From Rhodopseudomonas boonkerdii (GTDB lineage: Bacteria; Pseudomonadota; Alphaproteobacteria; Rhizobiales; Xanthobacteraceae): a DNA stretch of 64,000 nt. Shown here piece after piece: positions 10,396 to 19,574 of this stretch. How positions within the stretch are numbered: position 1 is the stretch's first letter; the number at the start of each line of letters is the position of its first letter. The notes beneath the pieces were generated by a model, which did no database searches, had not been told where the DNA came from, and worked only from the letters and a program-made list of their open reading frames with translations. Made by a program: the position numbers and the translations under genes. Where the stretch lies: positions 3,906,001-3,970,000 of the forward strand of contig NZ_CP036537.1 of NCBI RefSeq assembly GCF_021184025.1, given 5' to 3'.

Positions 10396-11178
10396 ATGTC
10401 ACCAGCCGAAGCCGCCCATCTCAAAGCCGTGCCATCGAACATGACCGAGGCCGAATGGGCGCAGCGCGTCAACCTCGCCGCGGCCTATCGCCTCGTCGCA
10501 CTCTATGGCTGGGACGATCTCATCGACACCCACATCTCCGCGCGCGTGCCGGGTCCCGAGCACCACTTCCTGATCAATCCCTATGGCCTGATCTTCGAGG
10601 AGATCACCGCATCGAGCCTGGTGAAGGTCGATCTCGACGGCAACCTGCTCAGCGAAACCGACTACCACATCAATCCGGCCGGCTTCACCATCCACTCCGC
10701 GATCCATGAAGTGCGCGAGGATGCCGGCTGCGTGATGCATCTGCACACGCCGGACGGAACCGCGGTCGCTTCCTGCATGGACGGCCTGCTGCCGCTGAAC
10801 CAGACAGCCCAGCTCGTGATCCCGGACCTCGCTTATCACGACTATGAAGGCGTCGCCCTCGATCACGACGAACGCCCGCGCCTGCAGAAGGATCTCGGCA
10901 CCAAGAACGCCATGCTGCTGCGCAATCACGGCACGCTCACTGTCGGGCGCTCGGTCGCCTCGGCGTTCGAGCGCATGTATTATCTGGAACGCGCCTGCAC
11001 CATGCAGGTCCGCACCCGCATTCTCGGTGATACTGCCTATCCGGTCGATCAAGCCGTGATCGACAAGAATGCCGAGCTGGTGTCGAACCCCGACCGCGCC
11101 GAACTGCGCTCGACCCAGCTCGTCTGGCCGCCGATGCTGCGCAAGCTCGACCGCCGCGATCCGTCTTACCGGACGTGA
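10396..11178 (+). CDS. class II aldolase/adducin family protein
   Basis: About 260 residues. ATG 10396 is chosen because GGGAG lies about ten bases upstream and the family homology starts soon after. Class II aldolase features are visible: DTHISARVPG, HLHTPDGTAVAS (the paired His metal ligands), and LLRNHGTLTVGRSVASAFERMY (third His). The fold binds a divalent metal and cleaves or epimerises sugar or hydroxy-acid substrates. The substrate is not evident. The gene stands alone and is followed by a clear intrinsic terminator. Confidence 0.88.
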   Translation: MSPAEAAHLKAVPSNMTEAEWAQRVNLAAAYRLVALYGWDDLIDTHISARVPGPEHHFLINPYGLIFEEITASSLVKVDLDGNLLSETDYHINPAGFTIHSAIHEVREDAGCVMHLHTPDGTAVASCMDGLLPLNQTAQLVIPDLAYHDYEGVALDHDERPRLQKDLGTKNAMLLRNHGTLTVGRSVASAFERMYYLERACTMQVRTRILGDTAYPVDQAVIDKNAELVSNPDRAELRSTQLVWPPMLRKLDRRDPSYRT

Positions 11179-11220
11179 GATTCGTGCTATAAGGAGGTTA
11201 CAGACCTCTACACCGACGAC

Positions 11221-11252
11221 AAAACGCTGCCCAATCCCGGGCGGCGTTTTTT
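11221..11252 (+). terminator. rho-independent terminator after the class II aldolase gene
   Basis: The stem AACGCTGCCC (11223-11232) pairs with GGGCGGCGTT (11239-11248) with one G-U pair and a 6-base loop, followed by a run of six T. It lies about 45 bases after the stop codon of the upstream gene. Confidence 0.85.
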
Positions 11253-11292
11253 ACGTTGGCGGGATCGCGCGCGGACGCCCCGTCCAGCTCAG

Positions 11293-11404
11293 CCCTCATC
11301 CTGAGGAGCGCGCCGCTTGGCGTGCATCTCGAAGGATGGCCGCAAGCGCGAGCCCCGCCAGTTCATGGTTCGAGACGGCGCGTTGCGCCTCCTCACCATG
11401 AGGG
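11293..11404. repeat. CCCTCATCCTGAGGAG...CCTCACCATGAGGG repeat, copy 1
   Basis: A dispersed element with its own terminal palindromes: CTCATCCTGAGGAG at the left, CTCCTCACCATGAGGG at the right, and internal GCATCTCGAAGGATGG and CATGGTTCGAGACG motifs. Three further copies lie at 32014-32159, 52663-52774 and 60093-60199. This copy sits between the aldolase terminator and the 3' end of the M20 peptidase gene. Confidence 0.85.
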
Positions 11405-11410
11405 ACAGCG

Positions 11411-12817
11411 CTATTTCTTCACTTCCGCCAGCGCCGCGATGATGCGGACCCAGGAGCGGATACCTTTCTGGAAGCTCCTCACATCGTATTTTTCATTCGG
11501 CGAATGGATGTTGTCGTCATCCAGCCCGAAGCCGATCATCAGGGAGTCTAGCCCGAGCGTGCGTTTGAAATCCGCCACGATGGGAATGGACGCTCCGGAG
11601 CCGATCAGGACGGCCTGTTTGCCCCATTCCTCGCTCAGGGCATCGCGTGCGGCGGCCAGCGGCTTCATGTTCCAGTCGAGTGCAATGGCCGGCGCGTTCG
11701 AGTGATCGAGGAATTCAGCCGTGCAGTCTCCCGGAAGCCGGTCGGTCACGAACTTCCGGAACGCATCGCGGATCTTGCCGGGGTCCTGACCTTCGACGAT
11801 GCGGAACGAGACCTTCGCCGAGGCATGCGAGGCGATGACGGTCTTCGACCCTTCGCCGGTATAGCCGCCGACAATGCCATTGATGTCGCAGGTCGGACGG
11901 GAGGTGATCTGCTCGATCAGTTCGCGATCCTTCTCGCCAGCCGGAATCGAAAGGCCGATCGGCTTCAGGAAGGTTTCCGGCGTCAGGCCGAGCCCCTTCC
12001 ACTGCTTCAGGATGTCCGGCGGCAGGTCCTTTACGCCGTCATAGAAGCCGGGAATGGTGATACGGCCATCATCGTCATGCAGCTTGCCGAGAATATTGGT
12101 CAGGACGCGGATCGGATTACGCGCGCCGCCGCCATAGATGCCGGAATGCAGATCGCGGTCGGCGGCGGTAATCTTCACCTCTTCATAGACGAGACCGCGC
12201 AGCGCCGTGGTGATTGCGGGCGTCGAGGGGTCCCACATGCCGGTGTCGCAGACCACAGCGAAATCCGCCGCGAGTTCCTTTTTGTGCGCTTCGAGGAACG
12301 GTACGAAATTCTTCGAGCCGACTTCCTCCTCGCCTTCGATGCAGATGGTGAGATCGATCGGCAGCGCACCCGTCACCTTGACCCAGGCGCGGCAGGCCTC
12401 GACGAAAGTGGAGAGCTGACCTTTGTCGTCTTGTGCGCCGCGGGCGACGATGATGTCGCGACCATCGGCATGCTTGGTCACCACCGGTTCGAAGGGCGGG
12501 CGGTGCCAGAGCTCGAGCGGATCGACGGGCTGCACATCGTAATGTCCGTAAAACAGCACATGCGGGCGGTTGCCGGTATTGCCCTTGGCCGTGGCGACGA
12601 TGGCCGGATGGCCCGCGGTCGGCCGCACCTCGGCCTTGAAACCAAGCGCCTCGATCTCACCGGCGAGATGCTGCGCAGCCTTTTTGCAATCGTCCGCAAA
12701 GGCGGGATCGGCGGAGATCGATTTAATCCGCAACAGAGCAAACAAACGTTCCAGTGCTTTGTCGAAATCGCCATCGACATGCGCGAGGACGGAGTTCAGT
12801 TGCGACGATACCGACAT
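11411..12817 (-). CDS. M20 family metallopeptidase (dipeptidase)
   Basis: About 468 residues from ATG 12817, preceded by GAAGGAA at a good distance. The binuclear-zinc motifs of M20 peptidases are present in order: YGHYDVQPVD, ARGAQDDKGQ, CIEGEEEVGS, and a late HSPNEKYDV. The length and insert pattern match the dipeptidase/CNDP-like branch, which cleaves dipeptides in the cytoplasm. No signal peptide is seen. It is 62 bases downstream of the HerA-like ATPase gene on the same strand; no functional link is evident. Confidence 0.92.
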   Translation of the reverse strand: MSVSSQLNSVLAHVDGDFDKALERLFALLRIKSISADPAFADDCKKAAQHLAGEIEALGFKAEVRPTAGHPAIVATAKGNTGNRPHVLFYGHYDVQPVDPLELWHRPPFEPVVTKHADGRDIIVARGAQDDKGQLSTFVEACRAWVKVTGALPIDLTICIEGEEEVGSKNFVPFLEAHKKELAADFAVVCDTGMWDPSTPAITTALRGLVYEEVKITAADRDLHSGIYGGGARNPIRVLTNILGKLHDDDGRITIPGFYDGVKDLPPDILKQWKGLGLTPETFLKPIGLSIPAGEKDRELIEQITSRPTCDINGIVGGYTGEGSKTVIASHASAKVSFRIVEGQDPGKIRDAFRKFVTDRLPGDCTAEFLDHSNAPAIALDWNMKPLAAARDALSEEWGKQAVLIGSGASIPIVADFKRTLGLDSLMIGFGLDDDNIHSPNEKYDVRSFQKGIRSWVRIIAALAEVKK

Positions 12818-12879
12818 GGCGAATTCCTTCAAACCTGTTCCATCGAGAACCGGTCGCACAAGCGCAACCGGCAAAACTG

Positions 12880-14505
12880 TCAGCGCTTCATGATCCCGCC
12901 CAGCGCGCCGCGTACGATCTCGCGGCCGATGGAGCTGCCGAGCGAACCGCCGACCTGCTTGCCCACATTGGCAACGATACCGCCGACCACCTTGTTGGTA
13001 ACGGAGCGCGTGACGCTGCGTGCGATCACCTGTCCGGTGGTGAGCCGGCCGCGCGACGTATTGGTACCGAAGATGCTGCCGACGATGCCGCCGAGCGTGC
13101 CAAGGAAACCGCCGCCGTCGGGCCCTGCCGTTCCGGCCTCGGCCGGCGTCGCCGCATTGCCCGCGACACGCCGTTGCAGCATCTCGTAGGCAGAATCCGA
13201 ATCCACCGCGGTGTCGTATTTGCCCTTCACCGGGCTGGCATTGAGGATCGCCTTACGCTCCTCCGGCGTAATCGGCCCGATGCGCGCCGTGGGCGGCCGG
13301 ACCATCACGCGCTGGACCATCGCCGGCGTACCATTCCCTTCAAGGAAAGATACCAGCGCTTCGCCCTTGCCGAGTTCGGTGATGGCCGTTGCCGTATCCA
13401 GCTTCGGATTGGCACGGAAGGTGTCCGCAGCAGCAGCCACCGCTTTCTGGTCGCGCGGCGTGAAGGCGCGTAAGGCATGCTGTACGCGGTTGCCGAGCTG
13501 CGCGAGTACGCGATCGGGCACATCGATCGGATTCTGGGTGACAAAATACACACCGACGCCCTTCGAACGGATGAGACGAACCACCTGCTCGATCTTGTCC
13601 ATGAGGGCTTTCGGCGCATCGTTGAACAGCAGGTGCGCCTCGTCGAAGAAGAACACCAGCTTCGGCTTCGGCAGGTCGCCGACTTCCGGCAACTCCTCGA
13701 ACAGTTCCGACAGCAGCCACAACAGGAAGGTCGCGTAGAGGCGGGGGCTGGCCATCAGCTTGTCGGCGACAAGGATGTTGACCATGCCGCGGCCGTCGCG
13801 ATCGGTCCTGAGAAAATCTTTCAGCTCCAGCGCGGGCTCGCCGAAGAATTTATCGCCCCCCTGGTTCTCCAGCACAAGCAATTGCCGCTGGATGGTGCCG
13901 ACTGTCGCCTTGGAGACATTGCCGAAGCTGGATGCGGAGGCGCGGATCTCGGCGAGCGGATCGACCTCATCCTTCTTGACGGGCTTCGGCACGATCGCAT
14001 CGAGCAGCGAACGCAGGTCCTTCATGTCGAGCAGCGTCAGGCCATTCTCGTCGGCGACGCGAAACGCGACATTGAGCACGCCTTCCTGCACATCGTTGAG
14101 ATCGAGCAGCCGCGCCAAAAGCAGTGGCCCCATCTCCGAAACCGTAGCGCGAACCGGATGGCCCTGCTCGCCAAACACGTCCCAGAAAATCGTCGAGAAC
14201 TGATCGGGCTGAAAAGTCAGCCCCATCTCCTTCGCACGCTGCAAGATGAAGTCCTTGCCCTCGCCCACTTCGGCGATGCCGGACAGATCGCCTTTGATAT
14301 CCGCTGCGAAAACCGGAACACCTGCGCGGGCAAAGCCTTCGGCCATCACCTGAAGCGATACTGTCTTACCGGTTCCCGTCGCGCCGGTGACCAGGCCGTG
14401 GCGATTTCCGAGCGCCAGTGTCAGCCAGGCTTCGTGGTCACCCTTGCCGATGAAAATCTGCTTGTCGGTATCGCCCGCTGTCGAACTTGCCGTGCTCGGT
14501 GCCAT
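12880..14505 (-). CDS. HerA-like helicase/ATPase, DUF853 family (YjgR type)
   Basis: About 541 residues. ATG 14505 is chosen because GGAGGCGATCAG lies directly upstream. Walker A is GATGTGKT at residues 41-48 and Walker B is FFFDEAH at 285-291, with a following IEQVVRLIRSKGVGVYFVTQ as in HerA/FtsK-like ATPases. The C-terminal 90 residues are Gly-rich and low complexity (GGGFLGTLGGIVGSIFG). The role of DUF853 proteins is not established. HerA proper works with the NurA nuclease in DNA end processing, but no nurA gene is near. Confidence 0.9.
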   Translation of the reverse strand: MAPSTASSTAGDTDKQIFIGKGDHEAWLTLALGNRHGLVTGATGTGKTVSLQVMAEGFARAGVPVFAADIKGDLSGIAEVGEGKDFILQRAKEMGLTFQPDQFSTIFWDVFGEQGHPVRATVSEMGPLLLARLLDLNDVQEGVLNVAFRVADENGLTLLDMKDLRSLLDAIVPKPVKKDEVDPLAEIRASASSFGNVSKATVGTIQRQLLVLENQGGDKFFGEPALELKDFLRTDRDGRGMVNILVADKLMASPRLYATFLLWLLSELFEELPEVGDLPKPKLVFFFDEAHLLFNDAPKALMDKIEQVVRLIRSKGVGVYFVTQNPIDVPDRVLAQLGNRVQHALRAFTPRDQKAVAAAADTFRANPKLDTATAITELGKGEALVSFLEGNGTPAMVQRVMVRPPTARIGPITPEERKAILNASPVKGKYDTAVDSDSAYEMLQRRVAGNAATPAEAGTAGPDGGGFLGTLGGIVGSIFGTNTSRGRLTTGQVIARSVTRSVTNKVVGGIVANVGKQVGGSLGSSIGREIVRGALGGIMKR

Positions 14506-14864
14506 CTGATCGCCTCCGGATCGCCTATCGCGCATCAAAAAGATTCAAAGAATATTCGCGGCGCTTCATCATCTTACCGCATGTTGCAGAGCGAAGGCCA
14601 GCGACGCATGTCGCGATATCCTGTCGCCTAGAAGCGCTTGCACGCACCAGACGGCATACGAATTTTTCCAAACCAGCGCGCTCTTGTGAACGCACACCAT
14701 TGACCGAAATTTCACACTTGCGATTGCATTGCTGCAACACCCGGCGCGCGATCACATTGAATCGACCGCCGAACCAACGCGTGTGCTTGAAATTCGAATC
14801 ACACCGGCTCAAGATGATTTTTCAAACGAAGGACACCGGTTCAACCGGTGTGAGGCGGGGCATC
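14506..14864. other. divergent intergenic region, ATPase / DUF2267 protein
   Basis: This 359-base stretch has no convincing gene. It should carry the promoters of both flanking genes. The only strong structure is the palindrome at 14833-14851 next to the DUF2267 start. Confidence 0.5.
14833..14851. promoter_or_regulatory. perfect 9-bp inverted repeat upstream of the DUF2267 gene
   Basis: ACACCGGTT C AACCGGTGT is a perfect inverted repeat with a one-base centre, 14 bases before the DUF2267 ATG. It could be an operator or, as RNA, a hairpin just upstream of the ribosome binding site (GAGGCGGGGC). Confidence 0.5.
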
Positions 14865-15224
14865 ATGGATGAATTGATCAAAGCGCTGACCGCAAAGGTC
14901 GGTATCGATGAGGCTGTGGCCGAGAAAGCCGTCGGCAGCATTCTCGAGTTCCTCAAACGGGAAGCCCCTTCCGAACCGTTCAACGCACTGGTGGCACAGA
15001 TTCCCGGTGCGGAAGCTGCGATTGCAGCCAATGAAGGCGGCGGCTTCAGCATGCTGGGCGGCGGCCTGATGGCGCTTGGCAGCAAGCTGATGGGTATGGG
15101 CCTCGGCATGGGCGAGATCCAGAGCGTCGCCCGGGAACTGTTCAAATTTGGACGTGAGAAGATCGGCTCTGATGCGATTGACCAGATCATTGCGGGCACC
15201 CCCGGCCTCAGTCAGTTCGCCTGA
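14865..15224 (+). CDS. DUF2267 domain-containing protein
   Basis: A 119-residue protein that starts MDELIKALTAKVGIDEAVAE and continues with a helical domain (KAVGSILEFLKREAP), a Gly-rich linker (GGGFSMLGGGLMALGSKLMG) and an amphipathic end. This matches small DUF2267 proteins of Bradyrhizobium-like bacteria. The function is unknown; there is no signal peptide. ATG 14865 is preceded by GAGGCGGGG. Confidence 0.75.
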   Translation: MDELIKALTAKVGIDEAVAEKAVGSILEFLKREAPSEPFNALVAQIPGAEAAIAANEGGGFSMLGGGLMALGSKLMGMGLGMGEIQSVARELFKFGREKIGSDAIDQIIAGTPGLSQFA

Positions 15225-15286
15225 CGACGCAGCCGCCGCGATCATCTTCCGAGCGCCAGGCGCCTTTCTTCGAACATTCGAGTATC

Positions 15287-15694
15287 ATGGCTTATTCTAT
15301 TTCCGAGATTGACGGTCTGACGGCTTTCGCCGCGACCCGGCTGAAAAAAGCAGGCATCCGCACCATGGAAGGCCTGCTGGAAGCCGCTCATTCCGCCAAG
15401 TGCCGGAAAGATCTTTCCGCCCGGACAGGCTTCACCGAGCAACAATTGCTGGAATGGGCCAATCTCGCCGACTATCTCCGCATCCCCGGCATGGGCAAAG
15501 CCAAGGCCGAACTGCTGCGCGCGTCCGGCGTTTCCACGGTGCGTGAACTGAAGTATCGCAACCCCGCCCGCCTCGCCCAGGCGATGCGCGAGGCCAATGA
15601 GAAGCGCAAGCTGGTGCGCGTGCTGCCATCGGAAAAATCCGTCGGCGAGCTGATCGAAAAAGCCCGCCAGTTGCCACTGAAGATCTCGTATTGA
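15287..15694 (+). CDS. DUF4332 domain-containing protein (helix-hairpin-helix type)
   Basis: A 135-residue protein. Two tandem helix-hairpin-helix-like units are visible: IDGLTAFAATRLKKAGIRTM and LRIPGMGKAKAELLRASGVS. The DUF4332 family is thought to bind nucleic acid non-specifically because of its HhH motifs, but no role is established. It is followed by a strong hairpin. It is 62 bases downstream of the DUF2267 gene on the same strand. Confidence 0.82.
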   Translation: MAYSISEIDGLTAFAATRLKKAGIRTMEGLLEAAHSAKCRKDLSARTGFTEQQLLEWANLADYLRIPGMGKAKAELLRASGVSTVRELKYRNPARLAQAMREANEKRKLVRVLPSEKSVGELIEKARQLPLKISY

Positions 15695-15701
15695 GGCGCC
15701 G

Positions 15702-15735
15702 AAGGGCGGATTGGGCGAAGCCTTAATCCGCCCTT
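15702..15735 (+). terminator. long hairpin after the DUF4332 gene
   Basis: AAGGGCGGATT (15702-15712) pairs perfectly with AATCCGCCCTT (15725-15735); the 12-base loop contains a further GGC-GAA-GCC stem. There is no T-run after it, so it could be a terminator, a transcript stabiliser or a member of the GGCGGAT-type repeat family seen elsewhere in the window. Confidence 0.55.
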
Positions 15736-15805
15736 ACTTCGCCACGCCCGCCCAACGATCCAGCTTCACCTTGACTCCCTCGCCGCCCGCGCGCAAACGG
15801 GCCGC

Positions 15806-16639
15806 ATGATCGCAACGTCCGTCCAGGCACCGCCCGACCTCGCCGCCCTGCTGGCGCGACCAGCGCCGGCCGTGATGGGAATCCTCAATCTCACGCCGGA
15901 TTCCTTCTCCGACGGCGGGCGCTTCAATGTGCCGGGGCGCGCGCTCGCCCACGCCCGTGCGATGATCGCCGCCGGCGCCGACATCATCGATGTCGGTGCG
16001 GAGTCCACCCGCCCTTACGGATCGCAGCCGGTTTCTGCGGACGACGAATGGCAGCGGCTCGCACCGATCCTTCCCGATATCGTGGCGCTCGGCGTTCCGC
16101 TATCCATCGACAGCATGAAGGCCTCGGTCACCGCGCGCGCGCTCGAGGCCGGCGTCGCCATCGCCAACGACGTCTGGGGTCTGCAGCGCGATCCCGACAT
16201 GGCGCGTGTGGTCGCCGAACATGGCGTACCGGTTGTCGTGATGCACAACCGCGATGATGTCGATCCATCGCTCGACATCATGGCCGACATCGCAGCCTTC
16301 TTCGCACGCACGCTGGATATCGCCGCCAAGGCCGGCATCGCCGAGCGCCACATCATTCTTGATCCCGGCATCGGCTTCGGCAAGACGCCTGAGCAAAGCA
16401 TGACCGCGCTCGCGCGGGGAGACGAGCTGGCTCGCTTCGGCCTGCCGGTTCTGGTCGGCGCCAGCAGAAAGAAATTTATCTCCACCATCGTGCCGTCCGA
16501 GCCGCAACAGCGATTGGGCGGATCGCTCGCCGCCCACTTGCTCGCAGCGCAACGCGGCGCGAAGATCATCCGCGCCCATGACGTCGCCGAGACGGTACAG
16601 GCGCTGCGCGTTGCAGCTGCCATCGAGGACAAGCGCTGA
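15806..16639 (+). CDS. folP: dihydropteroate synthase
   Basis: A 277-residue enzyme that joins 4-aminobenzoate to dihydropterin pyrophosphate to make dihydropteroate, and is the target of sulfonamides. The signature MGILNLTPDSFSDGG lies at residues 24-38, with DIIDVGAESTRPYG and the C-terminal GASRKKFI also conserved. Residues contributed by all loops look intact. First gene of a folP-folB-folK set in the same orientation with short gaps, so an operon for the dihydropteroate steps of folate synthesis is likely. Confidence 0.96.
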   Translation: MIATSVQAPPDLAALLARPAPAVMGILNLTPDSFSDGGRFNVPGRALAHARAMIAAGADIIDVGAESTRPYGSQPVSADDEWQRLAPILPDIVALGVPLSIDSMKASVTARALEAGVAIANDVWGLQRDPDMARVVAEHGVPVVVMHNRDDVDPSLDIMADIAAFFARTLDIAAKAGIAERHIILDPGIGFGKTPEQSMTALARGDELARFGLPVLVGASRKKFISTIVPSEPQQRLGGSLAAHLLAAQRGAKIIRAHDVAETVQALRVAAAIEDKR

Positions 16640-16668
16640 GCCTCCGCGAAGCCACCAGGAAACATGCG

Positions 16669-17034
16669 ATGACCGACATGATCTTCATCAAGGGTGTCTC
16701 GGTGCATGCCCATCACGGCGTGCTCGACTATGAGGGCGTCGTCGGCCAGCGCTTCATCATCGACCTCGAACTCGACACCGATATCGACCTCGCCTCGCGT
16801 AGCGATCGCCTCGCCGATACCGTGTCCTATGCGAATGTGGTCGCCACCGCCGTCGCCGCGTTCAAGGATACCAATTACAAACTGCTGGAACGCGCCGCCG
16901 GCGCCGTCGCCGACGCCATCCTCGCCGAGTTCTCGAAGATCAGCGCCGTCAAGATCACGGTGCACAAGCCGCATGCACCTATCGCCGCCATCTTCGACGA
17001 TGTCGGCGTCGTGCTGCGCCGGGCGCGGACCTGA
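16669..17034 (+). CDS. folB: dihydroneopterin aldolase
   Basis: A 121-residue protein of the usual FolB size. It cleaves dihydroneopterin to 6-hydroxymethyl-dihydropterin. The motifs HAHHGVLDYEGVVGQRFIID near the start and KITVHKPHAPI near the end (with the catalytic-region lysine) match the family. It lies 29 bases after folP and 18 bases before folK. Confidence 0.95.
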   Translation: MTDMIFIKGVSVHAHHGVLDYEGVVGQRFIIDLELDTDIDLASRSDRLADTVSYANVVATAVAAFKDTNYKLLERAAGAVADAILAEFSKISAVKITVHKPHAPIAAIFDDVGVVLRRART

Positions 17035-17052
17035 TCCATGAGGTCTTAAGCA

Positions 17053-17544
17053 ATGGCAAGCGTTCTGATCGCGCTCGGCGGCAATGTCGGCGATGTCCGC
17101 GCCACGTTTCGCAAGGCCATCGGCAACATTTGCGGCATGGCCCAGGCTGGCCTCGTCGCGCGTTCTTCAGATTACCAGACGCCGCCGGTCGGCGACATCC
17201 CGCAGGCCAATTTCATCAATGCGGTGATCGAGATCGATACCGATCTCGATCCGCACGCTTTGCTGTTCACCCTGCACAAGATCGAGCACAAATTCGGCCG
17301 CAACCGCGCCAGCGAAGTCCGCTGGGGTCCGCGCCCGCTCGATCTCGACATGATCGCCTATGACGACGTGGTGATGATCAAGCCCGAACTGGTGCTTCCC
17401 CACCCCGCCGCCACCCAGCGTGCCTTCGTGCTGGTCCCGCTGGCCGAGATCGCACCGGCGCGGAAGATCGCGGGGAAGACAGTCGCCGAGCATCTGGCGA
17501 AACTCTCGATCCAAGGCATTGTGAAGTTGCCGGCGCTGGACTGA
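17053..17544 (+). CDS. folK: 2-amino-4-hydroxy-6-hydroxymethyldihydropteridine diphosphokinase
   Basis: A 163-residue pyrophosphokinase that activates hydroxymethyl-dihydropterin for FolP. The family pattern is clear: LIALGGNVGDVRATF at the start, then FINAVIEIDT, then FGRNRASEVRWGPRPLDLDM (the substrate and Mg-binding block RWGPRxLDLD), then LPHPAATQRAFVLVPLAEI. It closes the folP-B-K operon. Confidence 0.96.
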   Translation: MASVLIALGGNVGDVRATFRKAIGNICGMAQAGLVARSSDYQTPPVGDIPQANFINAVIEIDTDLDPHALLFTLHKIEHKFGRNRASEVRWGPRPLDLDMIAYDDVVMIKPELVLPHPAATQRAFVLVPLAEIAPARKIAGKTVAEHLAKLSIQGIVKLPALD

Positions 17545-17622
17545 TCCGAAGTTCCGGCATGTGCCGGGACGCGCGGTCGGCCCAATCTGGTCGCGGGCCT
17601 GCGCCCAAATCCGCGCATCCCC

Positions 17623-17638
17623 ATGCCTGAACAGGCAT
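17623..17638. promoter_or_regulatory. inverted repeat upstream of mutA
   Basis: ATGCCTG AA CAGGCAT, 7-base arms with a 2-base centre, lies 68 bases before the mutA start in the folK-mutA spacer. It is a candidate operator for the mutase operon, or the base of a folK terminator hairpin although no T-run follows. Confidence 0.4.
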
Positions 17639-17705
17639 TGGCAACCCCTTCGTCCCATGGCATTTTCCGGCCAAATACGAATTGTCCGGGAGTAAACTGT
17701 TCCAC

Positions 17706-19571
17706 ATGTCGACTGCGACTGATGACATCAGGCTGGCCGCCGATTTCGCGCCCGCAAATTATGAAAACTGGCGCAAGCTGGTCGATGGCGTGCTGAAAGG
17801 CGCGCCGTTCGAGAAGCTGATCAGCAAAACCTATGACGGCATCGCCATCCAGCCGATCTATGCCCGCACGCCGGATGCCATGCCGATCAGCGGCCGTGCT
17901 GCTGCGGCACCATGGCAGGTCATGCAGCGCATCGATCATCCCGACGCTGCGAAGTCGAACCGTCAGGCACTGCACGATCTCGAAAACGGCGCCACCGGCC
18001 TGACGCTGGTGTTCGAAGGCGCCAATGGGGCGCGCGGTTTCGGCCTCGCCGCCTCGCAAGAAGCCGTCGCAACGCTCCTCGATGGTATCTATCTCGACGC
18101 CGGCATCGGCATCGAACTGCAGGCCGGTCCGCAATCGCGCATGGCCGTCACCTGGCTCGCCGACGTCATCAAGACGCAGGGCATCGATCCTGCCAAATGC
18201 GATATCCGCTTCGGTCTCGACCCAATCGGCGCCTGCGCGGTCTGGGGCACCAGCGCCCATGGCTGGGACGAGATCGCTCCCGTCGTCACCGATACGGTCA
18301 AGAAGCTCGACGATGACGGCTTCAAAGGTCCGTTCATGGTTGCCGACGGCCGCATCATTCACGATGCCGGCGGCTCCGAAGTGCAGGAGCTGGCCTATAC
18401 ACTCTCGGTGCTGCTCTCTTATCTGCGCGCGCTCGACGATGCAGGCTTCTCGCTGGAGAGTGCGCGCAGCATGCTCTATGCACGCCTCACTTCCGATGCC
18501 GACCAGTTCCTCACCATGGCGAAGTTTCGCGCGCTGCGCCTGCTCTGGGCGCGCATCGAGGAGAGCTGTGGGCTGAAACCGAAGCCGCTGTTCATCGCCG
18601 CCGAAACCGCGTGGCGCATGATGACCCAACGCGATTCCGCGGTGAACATGCTGCGCGCCACCATGGCGACGTTCTCCGCCGGCCTTGCCGGCGCCAATTC
18701 CATCTGCGTGCTGCCGCATACGCTGGCGCTCGGCATGCCCGACTCCGGCGCGCGCCGCATCGCACGCAATACCCAGCTTATCCTGCTTGAAGAGTCCAAT
18801 CTCGCCAGGGTCACCGATCCTGCCGCCGGCGCCGGCGGCATCGAGACGCTGACCCGCGAACTTTGCGATGCCGCGTGGGCTATGTTCCAGGACATCGAAA
18901 AGGCCGGCGGCGCATTTGCTGCATTGGTGTCGAACACGATCCAGCCGAAGGTCGCCGCTACCCGCGCCGCGCGGCAGGCCGCCGTTGCCAAACGCCGTGA
19001 CGTGCTGACCGGCGCCAGCGAGTTTCCCAATCTGCAGGAGACCCGCGCTTCGGTGCTGAAGGTGAAGCCGATCCCCGCCAAGCCCTATGGCAAGGACAAG
19101 ATCAAATTCCCCGCACTGGAGCCGCTTCGCCTCGCCGAGCCGTTCGAGGCGTTGCGCGACAAGTCCGACCACATGCTCGCCCGCAAAGGCGCGCGGCCGA
19201 AGGTGTTTTTGGCCAATCTGGGCACGCCTGCCGATTTCACGGCGCGCGCGACCTTCGCCAAGAGCTTCTTCGAGACCGGCGGCATCGAGGCCATCGACGC
19301 CGACGGCTTCACCGATCCGGCCACGCTCGCTGACGCCTTCAAGGCGTCAGGTGCCACGCTCGCCTGCCTGTGTTCCTCGGACAAGCAGTATCCGGCGCAC
19401 GCGGCAGCCGCAGCCAGGGCCCTGCAATCGGCCGGTGCCAGGCATATCTATCTGGCAGGGCGTCCCGGCGACCTCGAAGCCGATCTGCGGGCGGCCGGCG
19501 TGCAGGATTTCGTGTTTGCCGGCGGCGATGCACTGGCGATGCTGGTGCAAGCCTACGCCCTGGTGGAGTGA
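17706..19571 (+). CDS. mutA: methylmalonyl-CoA mutase small (beta) subunit
   Basis: About 621 residues. It has the TIM-barrel mutase domain (e.g. LSVLLSYLRALDDAGFSLES and MTQRDSAVNMLRATMATFSA) and a C-terminal Rossmann-like domain. That last domain lacks the cobalamin motif DxHxxG that is present in the large subunit, as expected for the non-catalytic subunit of the heterodimeric enzyme. The complex isomerises methylmalonyl-CoA and succinyl-CoA. ATG 17706 is preferred; the upstream GGGAG is 12 bases away. The large subunit gene follows after two unrelated small genes. Confidence 0.94.
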   Translation: MSTATDDIRLAADFAPANYENWRKLVDGVLKGAPFEKLISKTYDGIAIQPIYARTPDAMPISGRAAAAPWQVMQRIDHPDAAKSNRQALHDLENGATGLTLVFEGANGARGFGLAASQEAVATLLDGIYLDAGIGIELQAGPQSRMAVTWLADVIKTQGIDPAKCDIRFGLDPIGACAVWGTSAHGWDEIAPVVTDTVKKLDDDGFKGPFMVADGRIIHDAGGSEVQELAYTLSVLLSYLRALDDAGFSLESARSMLYARLTSDADQFLTMAKFRALRLLWARIEESCGLKPKPLFIAAETAWRMMTQRDSAVNMLRATMATFSAGLAGANSICVLPHTLALGMPDSGARRIARNTQLILLEESNLARVTDPAAGAGGIETLTRELCDAAWAMFQDIEKAGGAFAALVSNTIQPKVAATRAARQAAVAKRRDVLTGASEFPNLQETRASVLKVKPIPAKPYGKDKIKFPALEPLRLAEPFEALRDKSDHMLARKGARPKVFLANLGTPADFTARATFAKSFFETGGIEAIDADGFTDPATLADAFKASGATLACLCSSDKQYPAHAAAAARALQSAGARHIYLAGRPGDLEADLRAAGVQDFVFAGGDALAMLVQAYALVE

Positions 19572-19574
19572 GCG

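Noticed and set aside
17358..19172. Long minus-strand open frame opposite mutA
   Set aside because: Shadow of mutA in a GC-rich genome; no recognisable domain, composition dominated by Arg, Gly and His.
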